NCBI RefSeq assembly: GCF_000317675.1
Contig: NC_019776.1
Coordinates: forward strand, 2,418,001 to 2,482,000
Reading direction: 5' to 3'
From: Cyanobacterium aponinum PCC 10605
GTDB taxonomy: Bacteria > Cyanobacteriota > Cyanobacteriia > Cyanobacteriales > Cyanobacteriaceae
Length of the DNA stretch: 64,000 bases
Below, one piece after another: positions 8,683-17,121 of this stretch. The notes below the pieces were generated by a model. The model was not told the DNA's origin. It saw nothing but the letters and a program-made list of their open reading frames with translations, and ran no database searches. The position numbers and the translations under genes were made by a program. The number at the start of each line of letters is the position of its first letter. Position 1 is the first letter of the stretch.

Positions 8683-8739
8683 TTAATAATTGATTAATTA
8701 ATATTTAAAAACTCCTGTATCTGTTGCTATTTATTAGTT

Positions 8740-9738
8740 TCAAAAATTGACATTAAGTTGATATTGTTTAACAGGAAATAACTCATTGTTACCCGATTTA
8801 GCCAATGTCAATATTTCTTTTTTGGCTTCTAATTTTCCTTTACGAGTAATTACTTTTTGAGTTTCTAATTCTAAATAACTTATTTCAATTTCAGCCCAAT
8901 TTGGCTCTTCTTCTTCTTCGTTTTCTACTTTTTCTTGTGCAATAACTCTACCTGTTTTTGGATAAGTTAACCATTTTTTGCCTATTTCTTGCCACAATTT
9001 AGCTTCAAAAATTTGTTCTAAATATGATACCCCACTCCAGCCTCGATAATAAGGACGCAATTTGTTAATATCTTCTGGGGAATTAATTAATGTTTCTAAT
9101 ATTTCTAAGTTTAAATGTCCCCAATATCTACCACTGGGAAAGTCAATTAAAGTTGGTGCAAAACGATGGCCGCCAATATGACTACAACGCCATACTCTCA
9201 AATTTTCATCGCTATATTCTTTTCTCAATTTTTCATAAATAGGATAACCAAAACGACTACAGGCTACATCTACATTGCCATGAGTACAAACTAAAATTTC
9301 TCTGATATTATCTGAATTTTTTCTATATGTTTCAAATTCATCCAGATTTGATGATGTAATTAAGCTAATAGCTAAGTCGTTGATTTTATCAAGGGGTAAG
9401 AGATATTCTCTTTTTTCTAGGTTAGTAAATAATTCCCCCGGGCGATAATAATAAATTACACGGGTTAAGCCTTTTTCTGAGTATATTTTATCAGGTGCGA
9501 TCGCGCTTAGACGAAATTTATTTAATTTTCCCTGAGAGATTAATTCAGACATGAGAGAAACGAAGGGTTTTAATTCTTCTCTGCTAGTCCAGAATTTGGC
9601 TTCCCATGGTTGAGGTAATTCCATCATTAACCATTGATCATAGCATCCAGCACTCCCTAATGGGTCTTCGCCATTATTTTGGGAGACAAGGTTACAAAAT
9701 TGGCACTCATCTAGGGTTAAAGGTGATTCTAACAACAT
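8740..9738 (-). CDS. Sucrase-ferredoxin-like protein (thioredoxin-fold [2Fe-2S] ferredoxin)
   Basis: A 332-residue soluble protein of the Suc_Fer-like family, with the signature segments LVCTHGNVDVACSRFGYP and VWRCSHIGGHRFAPTL, followed by FPSGRYWGHL. The cysteines in these segments are the expected ligands of a [2Fe-2S] cluster on a thioredoxin-like fold. Further cysteines stand near the N-terminus (ECQFCN). The function of the family is not settled. Placed convergent to a complete iron-uptake operon, a role in electron transfer for iron release is possible, but that is inference. The stop is close to the terminator at 8650-8682, and the gene has its own upstream spacer of about 250 bases. 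Confidence 0.8.
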   Translation of the reverse strand: MLLESPLTLDECQFCNLVSQNNGEDPLGSAGCYDQWLMMELPQPWEAKFWTSREELKPFVSLMSELISQGKLNKFRLSAIAPDKIYSEKGLTRVIYYYRPGELFTNLEKREYLLPLDKINDLAISLITSSNLDEFETYRKNSDNIREILVCTHGNVDVACSRFGYPIYEKLRKEYSDENLRVWRCSHIGGHRFAPTLIDFPSGRYWGHLNLEILETLINSPEDINKLRPYYRGWSGVSYLEQIFEAKLWQEIGKKWLTYPKTGRVIAQEKVENEEEEEPNWAEIEISYLELETQKVITRKGKLEAKKEILTLAKSGNNELFPVKQYQLNVNF

Positions 9739-9991
9739 AAACTACTTCCCTTATTTTTCGATCGCATCTTTAATGATGCACTTTTTAGTAAAATTTTGCA
9801 ATAACTATATTATATATAGCAATCAGAAATTATTTATGAAAAGATGAGAGAAGCAGAGTATATTTTTATGCTTTAGGAAAAATTATGAGGGAGGAGAATA
9901 ACATTTACAAGTCGGATAGTATCCAATATTCTAAATTTAATTTATAATTACTAGCAATTAAAGATAGTGGTAATAATAGAAATTATCGATA

Positions 9992-10984
9992 ATGACCATC
10001 AAGTTTGACAATCATGAGTTAAAAAAGTTATCTCAACAATATACTTCCACCATCAACCCTAATTTAATTAAGGATAAGTGCGATCGCACTTATTTAGCCC
10101 CTGAATGGCTAGGAAAAGGATATAAAAGAGAGATTGTATTACGTAACGGAATTTCATTAATTATTCATAATTACCAACTATTTGAAAATGTCATCATTGA
10201 TAATCGAGAAAATATAGATGAAACTTTAGAGATTGCTTTTAAATTGAGTTTGCCCCAGTACATTCCACCCAATATTAATATTAGTGTAAAAGACGGATTT
10301 TGCTATGTAATTGGCAAAAATAATGAAGGAGATATATGGCAGGAATTAGCAAATATTCCTTCTAAAGCAGTAGATATTCACTTAAACGAATCTTTAGTAG
10401 AATCGTTAATTAATGATTATGATGACAGTTTACCCCAAAGTTTAAAACCTTTTTTTCTTGGTAATAATAATCTACCTGTTTCCTTACCGCAAATTATTTC
10501 ACCTCAAATGAAAATGGTAATTTCACAAATTATAAATTGTTCTTTTCAAGGTATAACAAAACAAATATATTTAGAAGCAAAAACGCTGGAATTATTAGCT
10601 TTAAAAATTAATAGTTTAAGACAAATTGAACAGGTAAAACAAATCAAAATTAAACTAAAAAAAGAGGATATAGAAGCAATATATCATGCTGAAAAAATTA
10701 TAGTTGATAACTATAACAATCCACCATCTTTAATAGAATTATCTCGTCAAGTGGGCATTAACACTCGTAAATTAAAAGAGGGTTTTCGACAAATATTTCA
10801 TACTACGGTATTTGATTATTTATATCATTATCGAATGAATTTAGCTCAGAATTTGCTCAAAAAACAGAAAAATGTAGGGGTTGTTGCTCAAACAATTGGT
10901 TATGCCAGTGCCACCTCATTTAATGCCGCTTTTCAAAAACAATTCGGCGTTACTCCTAAACTTTTTCAATTAGCTCATCGTTAA
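9992..10984 (+). CDS. AraC-family transcriptional regulator (PchR-like)
   Basis: A 330-residue regulator. The first 220 residues form an effector-binding region with the block KGYKREIVLRNGISLIIHNY, shared with the other AraC proteins of the window. The C-terminal 100 residues carry two helix-turn-helix units: PSLIELSRQVGINTRKLKEG and VVAQTIGYASATSFNAAFQK, ending FGVTPKLFQ. PchR-like proteins bind an iron-siderophore complex and turn on the matching receptor gene. A second, related AraC gene follows at 11331 and then a receptor at 12670, so this one may act on that receptor or on another unit. No Fur box of good quality was seen in front of it. Confidence 0.87.
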   Translation: MTIKFDNHELKKLSQQYTSTINPNLIKDKCDRTYLAPEWLGKGYKREIVLRNGISLIIHNYQLFENVIIDNRENIDETLEIAFKLSLPQYIPPNINISVKDGFCYVIGKNNEGDIWQELANIPSKAVDIHLNESLVESLINDYDDSLPQSLKPFFLGNNNLPVSLPQIISPQMKMVISQIINCSFQGITKQIYLEAKTLELLALKINSLRQIEQVKQIKIKLKKEDIEAIYHAEKIIVDNYNNPPSLIELSRQVGINTRKLKEGFRQIFHTTVFDYLYHYRMNLAQNLLKKQKNVGVVAQTIGYASATSFNAAFQKQFGVTPKLFQLAHR

Positions 10985-10992
10985 ACAATGAA

Positions 10993-11110
10993 TTTTAGCT
11001 CTATCACTTCTCGTCGTGTAAATTATTAGTGTTTGGTAGGCAAACCCCTCTGTGTCTCCCCTTAAAAGGGGAGAAGGGCAAGAGGGGATTATTAAATAAG
11101 AATTAATGGA
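10993..11110 (+). repeat. R2-family repeat copy interrupted by a G/C-rich palindrome
   Basis: The block CTATCACTTCTCGTCGTGTA, AATTATTAGT and GGATTATTAAATAA matches the R2 copies at 905 and 62702 (reversed). The middle contains CTCCCCTTAAAAGGGGAG, a palindrome of a second repeat family, so one repeat sits within another. The rest of the 346-base gap between the two AraC genes holds AT-rich sequence with no evident gene. Confidence 0.5.
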
Positions 11111-11330
11111 AAACATTAGTCTATGAATTTTAGCTAATTTTTAACTAAATCCAATTATTATTTCAGCTTTCTGGGAATAGATTTTAAATCTAAACATAAT
11201 CAATTTATCTACTCTTTTTGTCTATAATTAGCTATTTTAACGCTAATATCAGAGTCTTCAACTCAGGTGAGTTAATACAAAAAATGGTATTTCGATAATT
11301 TTTTATACTTTAATTTTAAATTTTTGAATC

Positions 11331-12329
11331 ATGACAATTAATCTTTCTAGCCTAGATTTTTGGGATTTATTAGAAAACTACACCCTTGCTGAAAATCCGC
11401 AATCATTTAATGATGAAAATACAGAAATAACAATGTTATATCCTCCTTTATTAGGTGAGGGTTATAAACAACATATTTGGTTAAATAGCGGAATAAAATT
11501 AACCATTCATAGTTATCAATTAAATCAAGATTTAATTATAGATAATAGCAATGAAGAAACGGATTGTATTGAATTTGCTTTTAAATTAAAGTCTGATTGT
11601 CAGATTAATAACCATTATTTTAATTTTAATAAATATTCTTATATTATTGGCAAACATCGTCAAGGTGCGATCGTAAAATATCAAGGAAATAGTGTAAATA
11701 AAGGAGTTGATATTCATTTAGATATGAATAAGTTTTCTGATTTTTTAGAAAATAGTTACGAACAAAATTTTCCTCCTTGTCTCAAGTCAATTTTATCACA
11801 AGAACAAAAAAACTTTTCCTTAAGTTATCCTTTAAAATTCAGTTCCGCTATAGAATTAGTGATCAAACAAATTATTAATTGCCCTTATCAAGGATTAATT
11901 AAAAATATTTATTTAGAAGGTAAATCTTTAGAATTAATTGCTTTATATTTTGATTTATTAACTAAGTGCGATCGCCCTTATTTTTCTCAAACATCTTCAT
12001 TTAATTCTAGTGATGTGGAGGCAATTTATCAAGCAAAAGAAATCATCGAAAAAAATTTTGATAATCCTCCTACTTTATCTGATTTAGCACAACAGGTAAG
12101 ATTAAGTAATCGTAAATTAGAACAAGGTTTTCATCAAGTATTTAACACCACAGTATTCGGTTATTTACGTCAATATCGTTTAAAAATAGCTGGAGAATTA
12201 CTAAGAGAAAAAAAGACGAATATTTCTCTAATTTCTTCTCTTGTGGGTTATAGTAGTCATAGTGCATTCACAAAGGCTTTTCAGAAACAATTTGGTGTGA
12301 CACCGAAAATTTATCAGCTACTATCCTAA
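11331..12329 (+). CDS. AraC-family transcriptional regulator (PchR-like), second of a tandem pair
   Basis: A 332-residue AraC/PchR-like regulator clearly related to its neighbour at 9992, sharing GEGYKQHIWLNSGIKLTIHS in the ligand domain. The C-terminal DNA-binding part has PTLSDLAQQVRLSNRKLEQG and SLVGYSSHSAFTKAFQKQFG. The gene lies directly ahead of a receptor (12670) with a tandem-repeat operator candidate between them, so it is the best candidate activator of that receptor. The tandem arrangement suggests a past duplication. Divergence in the N-terminal half suggests the two respond to different ligands. Confidence 0.87.
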   Translation: MTINLSSLDFWDLLENYTLAENPQSFNDENTEITMLYPPLLGEGYKQHIWLNSGIKLTIHSYQLNQDLIIDNSNEETDCIEFAFKLKSDCQINNHYFNFNKYSYIIGKHRQGAIVKYQGNSVNKGVDIHLDMNKFSDFLENSYEQNFPPCLKSILSQEQKNFSLSYPLKFSSAIELVIKQIINCPYQGLIKNIYLEGKSLELIALYFDLLTKCDRPYFSQTSSFNSSDVEAIYQAKEIIEKNFDNPPTLSDLAQQVRLSNRKLEQGFHQVFNTTVFGYLRQYRLKIAGELLREKKTNISLISSLVGYSSHSAFTKAFQKQFGVTPKIYQLLS

Positions 12330-12425
12330 TTAATCAGATGGATTAACCAGAAACAATACTTGAAATTTAGATCAAAATTGATGTTTAGCTATAATTCACC
12401 AACTCAATTTAATCCGCTTTTAATT

Positions 12426-12508
12426 AATGGCTAAAGCCATCACTACAAACCTCATGAGTAAAGATAATCAATGGCTAAAGGTATCACTACAAGCCTCATG
12501 AGCAAAGA
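12426..12508. repeat. Tandem REP-like repeat, two 39-bp units
   Basis: Units 12426-12464 and 12470-12508 each start AATGGCTAAAG and continue ATCACTACAA then CCTCATGAG. The unit resembles AGGGCTAAAGCCCTCACTAC at 22203, so it belongs to a dispersed palindromic family. It lies just upstream of the operator candidate of the receptor at 12670. Confidence 0.65.
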
Positions 12509-12553
12509 AAAGTTCCTCTACAGCAAAAAAAAGTAATTTTCGAGCAAAAAAAG
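12509..12553 (+). promoter_or_regulatory. Tandem direct-repeat operator candidate ahead of the receptor at 12670
   Basis: Two copies in the same direction with a 21-base period: AAAGTTCCTCTACAGCAAAA and AAAGTAATTTTCGAGCAAAA. The A-rich flank, the AGT start and the AGCAAAA end match between copies; the middle is less conserved. Position (about 120-160 bases before the start codon) and arrangement match the operator candidates of five other receptors. An AraC protein binding two sites one or two helical turns apart would fit. Confidence 0.5.
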
Positions 12554-12669
12554 CCTATCAAAATTCTTTATCCTGTGATTTAAGAGTTATTGAGAACATT
12601 TTTTATTTACTCTGGTTTTATAAATATCGAAGATTGCGATATATTTCTTTAAAATTTTGGTGTGAAGGA

Positions 12670-15225
12670 ATGAAAAAACAATTTTACTTTTTATCTTTGA
12701 CAGGCTTAATGATTTTGGGTGCAAATCCCATGATAGTAAGAGCGGAAACTATTGATTCTGATTTGCGATCGAACCTTTTACTAGCTCAAGAAACGAAAAT
12801 TATTACTATTAACAACATTTTTTTTGAACCCACAGAAACAGGATTACAAATTTTAGTCGAAAATGATTCTTCAGAACCCTTGCAACCGTTAATTTTTCCT
12901 AATGAGAATAACTTAGTTATTGAATTTTTAGAGACTCAACTAGGATTTGAGGGATTGCAACAGGAAAATATCAGCGAAGAAATTACCGCCATTACGGTAG
13001 AGCCTTTGGAGGGAAATGTAGTCAGAATGACCATTAAAGGCAAAAATCAAGCCCCTTCTGCTCAAATTATCCCTGCCGATGACAATAGTTTTATCTTATC
13101 TGTCACTCCAGTATCTGATTCCGATATTGCCACCAATCCAGAGGAAGAAGAAGAAACCATCGAATTAGTGGTAACAGCTAACCGTAGTGAAGAAGAAGTG
13201 GAAAATATACCTCGTTCTGTGACAATAATTAATCGTCCTCAAATTGAAGAACAAACAAATATTACCAACGATTTAAGAACTATTTTAGGGAATTTAGTCC
13301 CCGGTTTTGGCCCTCCTCCTAGTGAAAGCACTCCTCGCTCTATAATTCAAAATTTACGGGGAAGAAGTCCTTTAATTTTAATTGATGGTGTGCCGTTAAC
13401 CTCCAATTATGGCTTAGATCGGGAATTAAGAACCATTGATCCTGATGTTATTGAGCGAATCGAAGTTGTACGAGGTCCGACAGCGATTTATGGCGGACAA
13501 GCCACAGGAGGTTTAATTAATATTATTACTCGTTTTCCCTCCCCTGAAACTTTGGAAACGGAATTATCCGCAGGTTTGGGTTTGTCTTTAACTCACCCCG
13601 GCGATAGTTTTTATAATCGGGTTGGGGGTTTGGTTTCTGGTACTTCTAAATCTGGAGAGGTAGATTATCTCTTATTTGTTAAACGGGAAGATAACGGTGC
13701 TTTTTTTGACGCTGAGGGCGATCGCATTCCTGAAACTAGCGGAGGAGGAGTTATCGATGCCACTGCTTACAGCATTCTTGCCAAAAGTGCCTTTTATTTT
13801 GATGAAAACCAAAAATTACAGTTAACTTTCAATTTCTATGATGGGAGGCAAGATACTAACTATATTTCAGACCCTGCCATTAGGAATATTGACGGCATTC
13901 AAAAAGCGAGGGCATTAAGAGTTAACTCTGACACAAAGGGAACAGATTTAGCCGGAGATCAAAATATTTTCGTTTCTGCTACCTACACCCATGATGATTT
14001 AATGGGTAGTAAAGCCCTAGCCCAAGTTTATTATCGTGATTATACCTCTATTGTAGGGGCGGGAGATTTTCGGGGAGGTTTCTTTGATGCGATCGTCCGT
14101 CAGAGAGCAACAGGTGACAAATGGGGGACAAGATTACAAATAGATACCCCTTTAACATTTATGGGAGGAGAATCTAACGTTGTTTGGGGTTTGGATTATG
14201 TGAAAGAGGACAATCAAGCACCCTTTGAAGTATTTGATCCCGTTTCTTTTGATAATAACGGCACTTTACGGAAAATTGATGAGCGAACTTTTGTACCACT
14301 GCATACTTTAGGACAATTAGGACTATTTGGACAAGTGCGCTGGGATGTTAACCCAAACTGGTTAATCAGTGGCGGATTGCGTCATGAGAGAATCGGTTTA
14401 GAAGTAGATGATTATACTACTTTTTCTGGTACAGCCATTAAGGGAGGAAACCTTGATTTTAACGCCACCGTATTTAATCTTGGTACTGTATATAAAATTA
14501 CTGAACAATTCAATATCTTTGCTAGTTTTGCTCAAGGTTTTTCTGTACCTGCCTTTGGTGGTGTATTGCGTACTCCTCCCCCAGATTTCACCAATATTAA
14601 TCAAAACTTACAGCTAACTGAACCTATCAAAGTCAATAACTATGAAATCGGTTTGCGAGGGCAATGGAATAATATTCAAGCCTCCATTTCAGGATTTTAC
14701 AATACATCAGATTTAGGAGAAGACTATGCTTTTAATGATGGTGTTTCCCAATTAGTAAGAGCGCCTGAACGTATTTACGGCATAGAAGCCACCCTCGACA
14801 CGCAACTTAACGATTATTGGTCATTGGGTGGTACATTTAGTTGGACTGAGGGAGAAAATGACGAAGATGATAACGGTAGTTATTTACCTATCTCTACTTT
14901 TCGCATTCAACCAATCAAATTAACGGGATATATTGAGCATCAAACTACCCCCAGTTGGAATAATCGCTTACAATTTCTTTATGTAGCAAACCGCGATCGA
15001 GCTTTTAAAGATGGCGTGGATGCAGTACCGGTTACAGATTATTTCACTGTAGATTATATTAGTAATGTCAAATTAGGACAAGGTACATTACAAATAGGTA
15101 TTCAAAACTTATTCAATAATCAATATGCACCTGTGCAATCACAATTTTTAAGTGGTTTCAACGAAATCTTCAACGCCGCCGCTAGTGGTATTAATTTAAG
15201 GGTAGGTTACAAAATTAACTTTTAA
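12670..15225 (+). CDS. TonB-dependent receptor, IutA/SchT-like, with AMIN domain
   Basis: An outer-membrane receptor for a ferric siderophore. The ATG at 12670 is chosen because it starts the signal peptide MKKQFYFLSLTGLMILGANP and follows a GTGTGAAGGA leader; an upstream TTG frame adds 12 unlikely residues. An AMIN domain follows (about 40-150), then the TonB box TIELVVTANR and a plug with NLRGRSPLILIDGVPL and RIEVVRGPTAIYGGQATGG. That plug pattern is closest to aerobactin/schizokinen receptors of the IutA type. The barrel ends NLRVGYKINF with the usual terminal phenylalanine. Two AraC genes lie upstream and a binding protein downstream at 15618. The hydroxamate ligand class is inferred. Confidence 0.88.
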   Translation: MKKQFYFLSLTGLMILGANPMIVRAETIDSDLRSNLLLAQETKIITINNIFFEPTETGLQILVENDSSEPLQPLIFPNENNLVIEFLETQLGFEGLQQENISEEITAITVEPLEGNVVRMTIKGKNQAPSAQIIPADDNSFILSVTPVSDSDIATNPEEEEETIELVVTANRSEEEVENIPRSVTIINRPQIEEQTNITNDLRTILGNLVPGFGPPPSESTPRSIIQNLRGRSPLILIDGVPLTSNYGLDRELRTIDPDVIERIEVVRGPTAIYGGQATGGLINIITRFPSPETLETELSAGLGLSLTHPGDSFYNRVGGLVSGTSKSGEVDYLLFVKREDNGAFFDAEGDRIPETSGGGVIDATAYSILAKSAFYFDENQKLQLTFNFYDGRQDTNYISDPAIRNIDGIQKARALRVNSDTKGTDLAGDQNIFVSATYTHDDLMGSKALAQVYYRDYTSIVGAGDFRGGFFDAIVRQRATGDKWGTRLQIDTPLTFMGGESNVVWGLDYVKEDNQAPFEVFDPVSFDNNGTLRKIDERTFVPLHTLGQLGLFGQVRWDVNPNWLISGGLRHERIGLEVDDYTTFSGTAIKGGNLDFNATVFNLGTVYKITEQFNIFASFAQGFSVPAFGGVLRTPPPDFTNINQNLQLTEPIKVNNYEIGLRGQWNNIQASISGFYNTSDLGEDYAFNDGVSQLVRAPERIYGIEATLDTQLNDYWSLGGTFSWTEGENDEDDNGSYLPISTFRIQPIKLTGYIEHQTTPSWNNRLQFLYVANRDRAFKDGVDAVPVTDYFTVDYISNVKLGQGTLQIGIQNLFNNQYAPVQSQFLSGFNEIFNAAASGINLRVGYKINF

Positions 15226-15356
15226 AGTAGTATGATGGGGAATGAAGAGAAGGGGGGATGAGGGGATGAGAGGAAGGGGGGATAAGGGGAAGGAGGAAGG
15301 AGAGCTAGTTAGTATTTTTGAGATTTTTCCTAATCATTAATTTTTTACACAATATT

Positions 15357-15600
15357 TAACCTGAGTTCGGGATAAATTTTCATCTATGAATGATGGAGAA
15401 AAAAGGCAAGAGGCAAGAGGCAAACCCCCCTTATATCCCCCCTCGAGAGGGGGGAGGGCAAAGGAAAAATTAAGAATTAGGAATTAAAAACCCCGAACAC
15501 TCATTATTTGTTACTCATTACTTTCTCTCAACACCTGCAACCTGCAACCTGAAACCTGACACCTACCCTTATCCAATATTCTTAAACCGAACTGAGGTTA
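15357..15600. mobile_element. MITE-like dispersed element, copy B
   Basis: The left end is TAACCTGAGTTCGGGATAAA and the right end, on the other strand, is TAACCTCAGTTCGGTTTAAG, so 13 of the first 14 terminal bases match. The interior blocks follow the same order as copy A (2505-2724) but include an extra insert with the 20-bp palindrome at 15436-15455. It separates a receptor gene from the binding-protein gene that would normally follow in the same operon. Bases 15226-15356 hold GGGATGAGGGGATGAG low-complexity sequence and no gene. Confidence 0.65.
15436..15455. repeat. Perfect 20-bp C/G-rich palindrome
   Basis: TCCCCCCTCGAGAGGGGGGA is a perfect palindrome inside MITE-like copy B. A near-identical palindrome with CAAG at the centre is at 61695-61714, and weaker relatives are at 11059-11076 and 62541-62560. 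It is a repeat nested in another repeat. Confidence 0.7.
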
Positions 15601-15617
15601 TTTAAGATTACTAGATC

Positions 15618-16562
15618 ATGATAAAACTATTCTCTTTTCTCCTCTTTTTTAGCTTAATAATTCCCTTAAACAGTTGTCAAAAACAATCTTTAACTGTTGA
15701 GAATAATATAATCAATAATGATTACTTAATATCTGTTACTGATGCGTCTAATCATGAGCTCAAATTTAGTAAAATTCCTGAAAAAATAGTTTGTTTACAT
15801 CTTAGTTGTATTGATATTTTAGCAGAATTAAATCATCCTCCCATCGCTGTGCATAATATGTTATTAAATTTAGCAAAAAGTGATATTTATTTCGGAGAAA
15901 AAGGTAAAAATATAATACCCATTTCGGGCTATGGAGAACCAAATTTAGAGCAGTTATTAAAACTTAAACCAGATTTAATTGTTGGACATCTAGCAGGATA
16001 TAGTAGTCAAAGGAATACCTTAGATGCGATCGCACCTGTATTTTTAATTGAAATAGAAACCTACGAAGATGCGATCGATAATTTAGAAAAATTTGCTAAT
16101 TTACTCAATAAAGATGAAGAATTTAAAGTTGCTAAAAATAAATTTACTGCTAAATTAGATAATTATAAAAAACAAGCTAATAATGAGAAAATTGTTTTGG
16201 TGACTAATGGATATAAAGGAAACTTTTTTATTGCCACTAAAGAATCATTATTAGGCTCAGTGCTAGACGAATTAACGAACTATCCTTGGTCAATTTCTGG
16301 GAATAATCCCAGTGCCATTAATTGGGTTAGTTTATCTTCAGAAGAAATTTTAACGATAAATCCTGATATTATTTTTGTTTTAGTAAAATCCCCTTCTTCA
16401 AATTTATTAGGAGATTTAAGAAAAGATAGTTTTTGGCAGGAATTAAAAGCAGTAAAAAATAATCAAGTTTATCCTTTAGAGGAAGAAAAAGTAGGAGGTT
16501 TAACTACAGGTACAAAATCATTATCTGCTTTTTTAGATCAAATTATGCCCCTGATTTATTAA
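15618..16562 (+). CDS. FecB-like siderophore-binding lipoprotein
   Basis: A 314-residue periplasmic binding protein with a lipoprotein signal MIKLFSFLLFFSLIIPLNSC. The mature protein has the family pattern FSKIPEKIVCLHLSCIDILA, then LEQLLKLKPDLIVGHLAG and a closing WQELKAVKNNQVYPL. It follows the IutA-like receptor at 12670 in the same direction and is probably its partner, although a 244-bp MITE-like element now lies between them. The entry motif lacks the usual HxxG residues (it reads TDASNHELKFSKIPEKIV), so it is a diverged member. It must use a permease encoded elsewhere, since none is adjacent. Confidence 0.82.
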   Translation: MIKLFSFLLFFSLIIPLNSCQKQSLTVENNIINNDYLISVTDASNHELKFSKIPEKIVCLHLSCIDILAELNHPPIAVHNMLLNLAKSDIYFGEKGKNIIPISGYGEPNLEQLLKLKPDLIVGHLAGYSSQRNTLDAIAPVFLIEIETYEDAIDNLEKFANLLNKDEEFKVAKNKFTAKLDNYKKQANNEKIVLVTNGYKGNFFIATKESLLGSVLDELTNYPWSISGNNPSAINWVSLSSEEILTINPDIIFVLVKSPSSNLLGDLRKDSFWQELKAVKNNQVYPLEEEKVGGLTTGTKSLSAFLDQIMPLIY

Positions 16563-16688
16563 TTTTTTATTCTTTTTAGCTTGAATATTACTTATACAAG
16601 ACAAAATATAACTATTAGTTTAAGTTATGGTCTAAAATTCTAATAGGGTGATGAGGTGATATGTGTTAATTCTTAATTCTTAAATTTT

Positions 16689-17036
16689 ATGGAAAATTTG
16701 GATTTTCAAATAGCTAATGAATTTCGTTGTCGTCTCGAATCTATAACTCCTGTTGTCGATATGCGTATTTTTGGCTCACGTGCTAGGGGTGATGCACAAC
16801 CTGATTCTGATTTAGATGTCTTTATTAAAGTTAATTTTTTAGATCGATCATTGCGAGAAATGATTTATGATTTAGCTTGGGAAATAGGATTTCAACATGA
16901 TCGAATCATATCTACTTTTGTAGTTACAGAAGAACAAATTAAATATGGAGCAGTAGGGGCAAATCCCCTATTATCTCAAGTGATGAAAGAAAAGCCCATG
17001 ATTACGGAGAAATGTTGCAGCCTGATTTACCTGTAA
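16689..17036 (+). CDS. MNT-type nucleotidyltransferase (antitoxin-like), C-terminus altered
   Basis: A minimal nucleotidyltransferase of 115 residues with the active-site pattern FGSRARGDAQPDSDLDVF (G29, S30, D41, D43). In MNT-HEPN toxin-antitoxin pairs this protein neutralises the HEPN ribonuclease, in several systems by adenylylating it. The last ten residues (TEKCCSLIYL) are read from what was the partner gene in another frame, so the original C-terminus has been lost or changed by a deletion. The HEPN gene is reduced to a stub (see 17000). The protein may still fold, but it now has no toxin encoded beside it. Confidence 0.75.
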   Translation: MENLDFQIANEFRCRLESITPVVDMRIFGSRARGDAQPDSDLDVFIKVNFLDRSLREMIYDLAWEIGFQHDRIISTFVVTEEQIKYGAVGANPLLSQVMKEKPMITEKCCSLIYL

Positions 17037-17104
17037 CAGAAGAATTATTTAAACAGGCTGAAATTTTTGTAGGGGAAATAAAAATGTACTTAGAAAGAAA
17101 GTAG
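17000..17104 (+). pseudogene. Remnant of a HEPN-domain toxin gene (C-terminal end)
   Basis: In the frame shifted from the nucleotidyltransferase, bases 17000-17104 read DYGEMLQPDLPVTEELFK and continue to EIKMYLERK and a stop. This looks like the C-terminal helix of a HEPN protein, the normal partner of an MNT nucleotidyltransferase. The N-terminal part, with the RxxxxH active site, is absent. A deletion of roughly 300 bases that joined the end of the nucleotidyltransferase to the end of the HEPN gene explains both frames. Confidence 0.55.
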
Positions 17105-17121
17105 AAGGTTTAACCATATGA

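Noticed and set aside
8588-8739. A small gene between the binding protein and the Suc_Fer-like gene
   Set aside because: The gap is 152 bases and is taken up by the terminator hairpin and AT-rich sequence.
12426-12508. Possible short CRISPR array
   Set aside because: Only two units with a five-base gap are present; the unit is a known-type palindromic repeat and no cas gene is nearby. No CRISPR array was seen anywhere in the window.
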